From Pelomyxa schiedti (Eukaryota; Evosea; Pelobiontida; Pelomyxidae), in the NCBI GenBank assembly GCA_020536535.1, contig JAHLWZ010001026.1, positions 1,629 to 28,036 of the forward strand: DNA of 26,408 nucleotides, given 5' to 3'. How positions within the stretch are numbered: the stretch's first letter is position 1; the number at the start of each line of letters is the position of its first letter. Shown one piece after another: positions 21,056-26,408 of the stretch. Below the pieces are notes generated by a model. The model was not told where the DNA came from. It did no database searches and saw only the letters and a program-made list of their open reading frames with translations. The position numbers were made by a program, and so were the translations under genes.

Positions 21056-21385
21056 ATGAAAGTAAAGTCTGCTTTGATTGAGGCACAACAACAGGTAATG
21101 GACCTTTTGGCAATGAAAAAAGTTGCAGTACCATCCTCGACGCCACAAATTCGACAGGTTCCTGGTGCAACTGCACCACCACAGCTGTGTGTTGAATGTG
21201 ACAGCGAGCCAATATCCAAGGTGTTCCAGCCCTGTGGCCATGCTGTGTGTTCCAATTCTCCTAACTATTCTATATTGTAATTGCAATCGCACTCTCACTC
21301 ATCGTACCCGTAGTGTGCCAACACATTCAAGAAGTGCCCTCAATGCCGCTCCCTCATCGTTACACGCCACGACAAATCCTCTTAA
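21056..21385 (+). CDS. Small RING-finger protein (C3HC4), splice site uncertain
   Basis: A short helical N-terminus (ALIEAQQQVMDLLAMKK) and a linker precede LCVECDSEPISKVFQPCGHAVC. The second half of the RING is in the exon from 21314 (CANTFKKCPQCRSLIV). Together they give C-x2-C...C-x-H-x2-C-x2-C...C-x2-C if the first exon ends after SN (about 21261), as in the C-terminal RINGs of XIAP/MIB-type E3 ligases. No GT donor exists at that point. The nearest in-phase GT is at 21242 (start of GTGTGTTCC), which would delete the AVCSN residues and two zinc-site positions. The gene may use a non-canonical donor, carry a sequence error, or be degenerate. Upstream exons between 20800 and 21056 are possible but not evident. 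Confidence 0.6.
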
Positions 21386-21520
21386 TAATAGTGGTGGCTG
21401 ACACAATGCAACAGGATCCACACAAAGCCACAACCACGGCACCTTCATTTATTTTTGAACAGTGTTCTTCAAACTATTTTTCGCTGAATCACAATGACGG
21501 GGACACAACAACCAGCCAGA

Positions 21521-24500
21521 CTAGCAGATAAGACAGTCCTTCTTTGGGTTTTGTTTTGTTGATGGGGTGAGTATTGGCAGTCCTCTGTACTGCAACAACA
21601 CGTGAGTTGCCACCTTGAAGGCCAAATCCACGTTGTAACACATGCGGCTGCTTGTTTCAACGTAATAAATCTGATCCTCAGAGCCCCCTTCATCTTGCAA
21701 TTCGGTGCACAGTGCGGTTATCTAAATACAGGGGGCCCAGTTAGTAGGAGGAAATGAGGGAGGCGTTTCTGTGGAGTTTGGTGGTTCGGGAGATACATCT
21801 GTCGTTGTAACTGCGTGATTTGGTAAGTCGGATTTCATTCCAACAAGCACTACCCGTACATTCTTTTTCAGGGGTTAGTGATAGTATAGTGTCAGATAGG
21901 TTTCTGATACCTCGGAGGCATATCTTTGCACCTCGCGGAACCAATTCTTAACGTTGTCAAATGTCTCCCGATCTGAGGGGGGAATTAAATAACGGGAAAA
22001 TGGAGGGGGTGGTCACCTGTCAAATCAAAGCAAATCATTATTAACCCAGCCCCGCGGTATGGATTGCGGTTGTTGACGCGGAACCTATCTGGAGTATGCT
22101 TCCACACTTGCGAACATTTACTAAAGATATAGTCAGAAAAGGGGAACCTTGGAGTTTAATAATCTGATAGTGTGCGTTAATAGGTAGTTGCGCAATGGAC
22201 AAGAAATAACCCGTTCATTGCACTTGACAGTTTTCACCACAAATTCAGGATTTTCAGAGTTTTGGAAAGAATGGCGGACAAAACATTGCATCAATTCCTT
22301 TTTACCAGCTCGGATATCCCCTGGAAAGAGTTAAACAGGTGCATCAAAGAAAAAAGCTTACAAACCAATGAGTAAGAATTTGAAGAGGTAATCATATTCC
22401 GGTGCGGAGCCCACAGGCACTGCAGGGGGATCTGGTTGCACGAAATCTTGGATCCCCACCGAAAATTGGCGTAACATTGCAGCGGAGTTAACATAACACT
22501 CTTTTGAAAGTTTGAGATTTGACCAATAACTTGGCCGTGCAATAATTTCATCAGCGAGAATCCGAAAATCCTAATACCAATTATATTCGAGTAATTGTTT
22601 AATGACTTGCCTTGCAAACTCTTCGGCATCTGTACAAGTCCCTTGGGGGCAATAAGGCCAGGATTTCTGTCACAGTATACACCGGGATCACCAGTGTCTT
22701 GTTTGTGAAGTGTTAAAATTGGTTTTGGTTTGAATTATTCATTCAAGTGATCGGTTGCCTGTTGTGCATTGCGAAACGCTTCAATCCATTCAGGGTATCC
22801 TGTTTGCATGACCATCTCCAACGGAATTCCAACCGAAGATTGCAACTGTCACAGCACAAAGTAACGTTATGTCGGGGAAATTTTGGAAAAGCAACACACA
22901 GTGGGACTGGCTCCATTTGCCTTGAAGAGGGGAACAATTCAGTGGAATCAGTGAGAGAAAGCGGGTCATACCAGCAGAAGTTTTGCCATTTCAAAATTAC
23001 GTGAGCACACTGCAATGTGCAACGGTGATAATCCCCGAGAATCAAAGGTATTCGGATTCATTTGGCAAGTGACAAGGAGTTCATTGAGCGCGATTAAATT
23101 CGCAGTCTTCGCAGCGAGCAACAAGCAGTGGTCACCTTGTGTGGTGTTAATCTGTGTCAACGGAGCGTGTTACCGACAACCACTGCTCGAAGGTGCTTTG
23201 GGATCGACACCAGACTTGAATATAATGTTAAACACTGTGCGGTAGCTTTCGTTCTGCAGACCAGACGTGGATTTCAGCTTGCATAAATAATGCAGGCCGT
23301 GCGTCCCTTCATCAGAAGTGACTGTAGGATCGGCTCCTTTGTGAAGCAACAAAAGAGCAATCTGTGTTGGTTGTGAGTGTCGGTTGATATCAACGAAAAC
23401 CCACATCAGTGTGCCCATTGCTGAGAGCGGAAAGGAGAGGAGTCCACCCGTGCTTGTCTGCGCTTTCCAAGTTGGCACCTTTCCCAAGAAGCCACTTCAC
23501 AAGAGGAAAATTCCCAGAATGTCTGAAATGCCCAAGAGAGGTTGTTATGAGTGAGAGAGTGTGTGTATTTTGACAGTCAACAGTACCCGGCAGCGTGAAG
23601 AAGTGTCGTCCCGGTCATATCAGCTTGGTTAACTCCACCAGGTCGTGCAAGGCAACCTGAGATGTTTCTTTCCAATTCTGGAGTCAGTGTGGCTGGAGAG
23701 GCTTCGATAAGTTGTATGAGCCCTGCCAGCTTGCCATCAACGACGGGTTGGGCAAAAGCCAACCAATCCACGTGAAACTCGCTTTCCTTCATTGGACAAC
23801 GTGAGTACACACATAAAATCGCACTACACGTTAATTACACATAAAGTTGGCACACTCACCCAGTCAGGCCCAGGAATCACTTGAAATCCGGTTCTTGATA
23901 CATTGGAGATGGACGACTGAGGTATCTTGTGGATGGCTGAATTGGAATTCGTTTGAGAAACCCAGGCAGTTATCCTTGGAGTTTCCGAAAATGGCTTGGC
24001 AAACAATACTGCAGCTGAATTTCTCGTGCCACTGGCAGATGATGTTAACACTGCCGGTGTCTGATGAAGGCGAGTTCTGCCACTTTCAAAAAAAGGAGTT
24101 TGTGTGGGGAGTGATCGCAGTACATCTGTTTCAACAGATAAGTCACTTATCATCACCTAAGGGAAAAAAAAGGATAAACCTTGCAAGCATGCCTTCAATT
24201 GATTTGAAACTGCTTTTTCTCTTGCCACCAGCTGCTTTTCTTTGGAATTCCACAAACACAAAATAATACGTTATGATCAGCATTAAGTTTGTTAAAGAAG
24301 CAAGAAGAGATACTGATATCAAGTTTATCACGCAAACAAGTGAGGACAGCCTCCATTCCCAGCGATTCCTTCTGGTTCTCAGCCAGCTGCGTTGTGTTTC
24401 CGTTTAAAATAAAAACAAGTTCGCGTTAGTGCGCAACGCACCTGGTCTTTCAGAGCCTTGTTTTCCTCCCTCAGCCGTTGTAGTACCTCCAACAATTCAC

Positions 24501-24679
24501 CTCTCTCCTGTCCAAAAAAAATGGTTGGCGGAACTAGCCAGCGGCTACCTCCGTGGCATCTCACGTGCGCATACCTCGGCGACGTTGGCATCTTCCTCCT
24601 GTGGATACGGCGACCTAACTGGATCTGAGGCGAGGCCTCCATCGTCGACGACGACATCCTCCGTGGGTTTGTACGACAT
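21521..24679 (-). CDS. Coiled coil - ankyrin repeats - F-box - Rab-like pseudo-GTPase fusion (copy A)
   Basis: 19 exons (minus): 24679-24575, 24507-24442, 24386-24314, 24239-24211, 24156-23860, 23786-23587, 23522-23405, 23361-23181, 23135-22972, 22920-22900, 22845-22759, 22697-22611, 22570-22366, 22320-22211, 22163-22148, 22106-22017, 21972-21911, 21862-21812, 21721-21521; about 720 aa. Order: coiled coil (ELLEVLQRLREENKALKDQ); linker; ankyrin repeats (TTLLHAAGHSGNFPLVKWLL, WTPLLSALSNGHTD, GLSPLHIAVCSRNFEMAKLLL); F-box (VTEILALLPPRDLYRCRRVCK); Rab-like domain (DYLFKFLLIGGDIRAGKKE, IIKLQVWKHTPDRFR, NPYRGAGLIMICFDLT, RETFDNVKNWF, VVLVGMKSDL, YYVETSS), ending KKDCLIC. Expected role: Skp1-binding membrane-attached SCF adaptor. 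The F-box exon has no ATG before its upstream in-frame stop, which supports the fusion. Least certain joins: exon 3/4/5 boundaries and the GC-AG junction after 22759. Confidence 0.75.
22571..22610 (-). other. GC-AG intron after the F-box exon (copy A)
   Basis: The donor TGCAAG|GCAAGT is the classic strong GC-type donor. The intron is 40 nt and ends TATTAG. The equivalent intron in copy B (25983-25936) starts TGCAAG|GTGAGT, confirming the exon boundary. Confidence 0.85.
22698..22758 (-). other. GC-AG intron joining ankyrin and F-box exons (copy A)
   Basis: Donor CAACAG|GCAACC, acceptor AACAAG|ACA, phase 0. If retained, translation continues ATDHLNE and stops at a TAA, giving an ankyrin-only protein. 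The same intron and the same stop exist in copy B (26130-26071). Confidence 0.65.
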
Positions 24680-24855
24680 GTCGGTTGGAAGTTGAAAATC
24701 AATGGTTCAACACGCACGCCGGCTTCTTGATTGAACTCATCACTCGCCTGGTTCCTGTAATCCGCTAAAGCAGTGTCTCTCTCATTTTTTGCTTTTCAAA
24801 TGTTGTGAACAACTCAAAGTGCCCATAATGACTCTCCCTCATCACCACTGTGAGA

Positions 24856-26408
24856 CTAACAGATAAGACAGTCCTTCTTTGGGCTTTGTTTTGTTGATGG
24901 GGTGGGTGTTGGCTTTGGTGGTAGTCCTCTGAACTTCATCAACACGAGAGTTGCCATCTTGAAGGCCAAATCCACGTTGTAACACATGCGGCTGCTTGTT
25001 TCAACGTAATAAATCTGATCCTCAGAGCCTGATGCCTCTTGCAATTCAGTGCACAGTGCGGTTATCTACACATGAAAAGGCGCTGTTAGAAGAAATGGGG
25101 AAGGTGTATGTTGGGAGGTTGTCATGCACTTCCGGGGTTGTAACTGCGTGATTTGGTAAGTCGGATTTCATTCCAACAAGCACTATCCGTACATTCTTTT
25201 TTTGGGGGTTAGTGAAGGAGACACTGTGTTGTGGGTGTTGCGTTTTAAAACGATACCTCGGAGGCATATCTCTGCAAGTCGGCGAACCAATTCTTAACGT
25301 TATCAAATGTCTCCCGGTCTGGGTGACGGCATTAAATACCGGAGGATTATCATAATGGAGGGGGTGGCTACTTGTAAGATCAAAGCCAATCATTACTAAC
25401 CCAGCCCCGCGGTATGGATTGCGGTTGTTGACGCGGAACCTATCCGGAGAATAGTTCCACACTTGTGAACATTTACTAAAGGAAAGATATGGTCGGAGAA
25501 AAGGGAAACCTTGGAGTTTAATAGTCTAATAGTGTGAGTTAGCAGGCAGTTGGCTTCAATGGACAAGAAATAACCCGTTCATTGCACTTGACAGTTTTCA
25601 CCACAAATTCAGGATTTTCGGAGTTTTGGAAAGAATGGCGGACAAAACATTGCATCAATTCCTTTTTACCAGCTCGGATATCCCCTGGAAAGAGTTAAAC
25701 AGGTGCATCAAAGCAAAAAGGCTTACAAACCGACGACTACGTATTTGAAGAGGTAATCATATTCTGGTGTGGAGCCCACAGGCACTGCAGGGGGATCTGG
25801 TTGCACAAAATCTTGGATCCCCACCGAACATTGGCGTAGCATTGCAGCGGAGTTAACATAAAACTCTTTTGAAAGTTTGAGATTTGACCAATAACTTGGC
25901 CGTGCAATAATTTCATCAGCGAGAATCCGAAAATCCTGATGCCAATTATATTTTATATTCAAATAAGTTTCCGGAGAACTCACCTTGCAAACTCTTCGGC
26001 ATCTGTACAAGTCCCTTGGGGGCAATAAGGCCAGAATTTCTGTCACAGTATACACTGGTATCACCAGTGTCTTGTTTGTGAAGTGTTAAAATTGGTTTTG
26101 GTTGAATTATTCATTCAAGTGATCGGTTGCCTGTGCATTGCGAAACTCTTCGATCCATTCAGGGTATCCTGTTTGCATGACCATCTCCAACGGAATTCCA
26201 ACCGAAGATTGCAGCTGTAACAGCACAAAGTAACGTTATGTCGGGAAAATCTTTGAAAGGCAACACACAGTGGGACTGGCTCCATTCGCCTTGAAGAGGG
26301 GAACAATTCAGTGGAATCAGTGAGAGAAAGCGGGTCATACCAGCAGAAGTTTTGCCATTTCAAAATTACGTGAGCACACTGCAATGTGCAACGGTGATAA
26401 TCCCCGAG
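24856..26408 (-). CDS. Ankyrin - F-box - Rab-like pseudo-GTPase fusion, copy B, 5' end outside window
   Basis: Exons (minus): from beyond 26408 to 26341, then 26289-26269, 26214-26131, 26070-25984, 25935-25731, 25684-25575, 25525-25510, 25461-25372, 25318-25257, 25195-25145, 25065-24856. Exon lengths match copy A almost exactly (21, 84 against 87, 87, 205, 110, 16, 90, 62, 51, 210 against 201). It covers the last ankyrin repeat, F-box, and Rab-like domain (DYLFKYVVVGGDIRAGKKE, VWNYSPDRFR, YRGAGLVMIGFDLT, VGMKSDL, YYVETSS), ending KKDCLIC. The tail before the cysteines is longer and proline-rich (GLPPKPTPTPSTK). Two intron donors differ from copy A: after the F-box (GT here, GC there), and after FDLT (A|GTAGCC here, G|GTGACC there, changing Asp to Asn). 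It ends 177 nt before copy A begins, in the same direction. Confidence 0.78.
24856..26408. repeat. Tandem duplication, unit B (truncated by window end)
   Basis: Direct-repeat partner of 21521-23060. Similarity continues right to the last base of the window, so the true end of the repeat is not visible. Confidence 0.9.

Larger units (their letters stand above)
21521..23060. repeat. Tandem duplication, unit A
   Basis: This stretch is highly similar over exons and most introns to 24856-26408, offset about 3.34 kb in direct orientation. The whole visible part of copy B is included, so the duplicated unit is at least 1.5 kb and probably the entire gene. Exons are near-identical while several introns have diverged in length and sequence (for example 21722-21811 against 25066-25144). 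Confidence 0.9.

Noticed and set aside
21741-21944. Minus-strand frame running through the Rab exon region
   Set aside because: Reads an alternate frame of introns and exons of copy A; the homologous spliced frame in copy B shows the correct reading.
22739-22845. Ankyrin gene ending at the TAA after DHLNE, with the F-box/Rab as a separate gene
   Set aside because: The F-box frame has an upstream stop and no ATG, and needs an in-phase acceptor; a GC-AG donor supplies it in both copies. Kept as an isoform possibility.

Overview
This is nuclear DNA of a eukaryotic microbe. Almost every gene is broken by very short GT-AG introns (mostly 40-70 nt, about 78 reconstructed), genes lie on both strands with small gaps, and TAA, TAG and TGA all end reading frames, so the code is standard. 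The proteins (UHRF1-type SRA protein, calmodulin, ALG2, a DDX52/Rok1 helicase, an LRMDA-like leucine-rich-repeat protein, a GPI-type surface protein, Rab-like and F-box modules) suit a free-living protist. The flavour is amoebozoan, possibly an archamoeba such as Pelomyxa, but that placement is a weak guess. There are no bacterial, viral, tRNA, rRNA or CRISPR features. All exon coordinates below are my own splice models, checked by reading-frame phase and by fit to known families.

Layout: an F-box gene runs off the left edge (-). It is followed by a coiled-coil protein of unknown role (+, 627-2050), a UHRF1-like chromatin/ubiquitin protein (-, 2111-4758), an LRMDA-like LRR protein (-, 4935-5959) and calmodulin (+, 6159-6942). 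Then come two intronless tandem paralogues of an unrecognised family (+, 7108-8259 and 8332-9525) and about 3 kb of decayed, shuffled family fragments. Next are a secreted, probably GPI-anchored protein (-, 12676-13914), ALG2 (+, 14155-15801), DDX52/Rok1 (+, 15922-19203), a secreted GH43-like protein (-, 19455-20787) and a small RING protein (+, 21056-21385).

The right end holds the most striking object. A tandemly duplicated gene (-, 21521-24679, and 24856 to the window end) joins, by my exon model, a coiled coil, ankyrin repeats, an F-box and a Rab-like GTPase domain whose nucleotide-binding motifs are degenerate in both copies, ending in a prenylation-type CLIC tail. This would be a membrane-tethered SCF substrate adaptor built on a pseudo-Rab. 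The ankyrin and F-box exons are joined through a GC-AG intron, and failure to splice it would give an ankyrin-only protein.

The genes do not form an operon-like pathway. Five of the thirteen intact or edge-truncated genes carry ubiquitin-system domains (F-box three times, RING twice). ALG2 (N-glycan precursor synthesis) lies head-to-head with the GPI-type protein, which has several N-glycosylation sequons.
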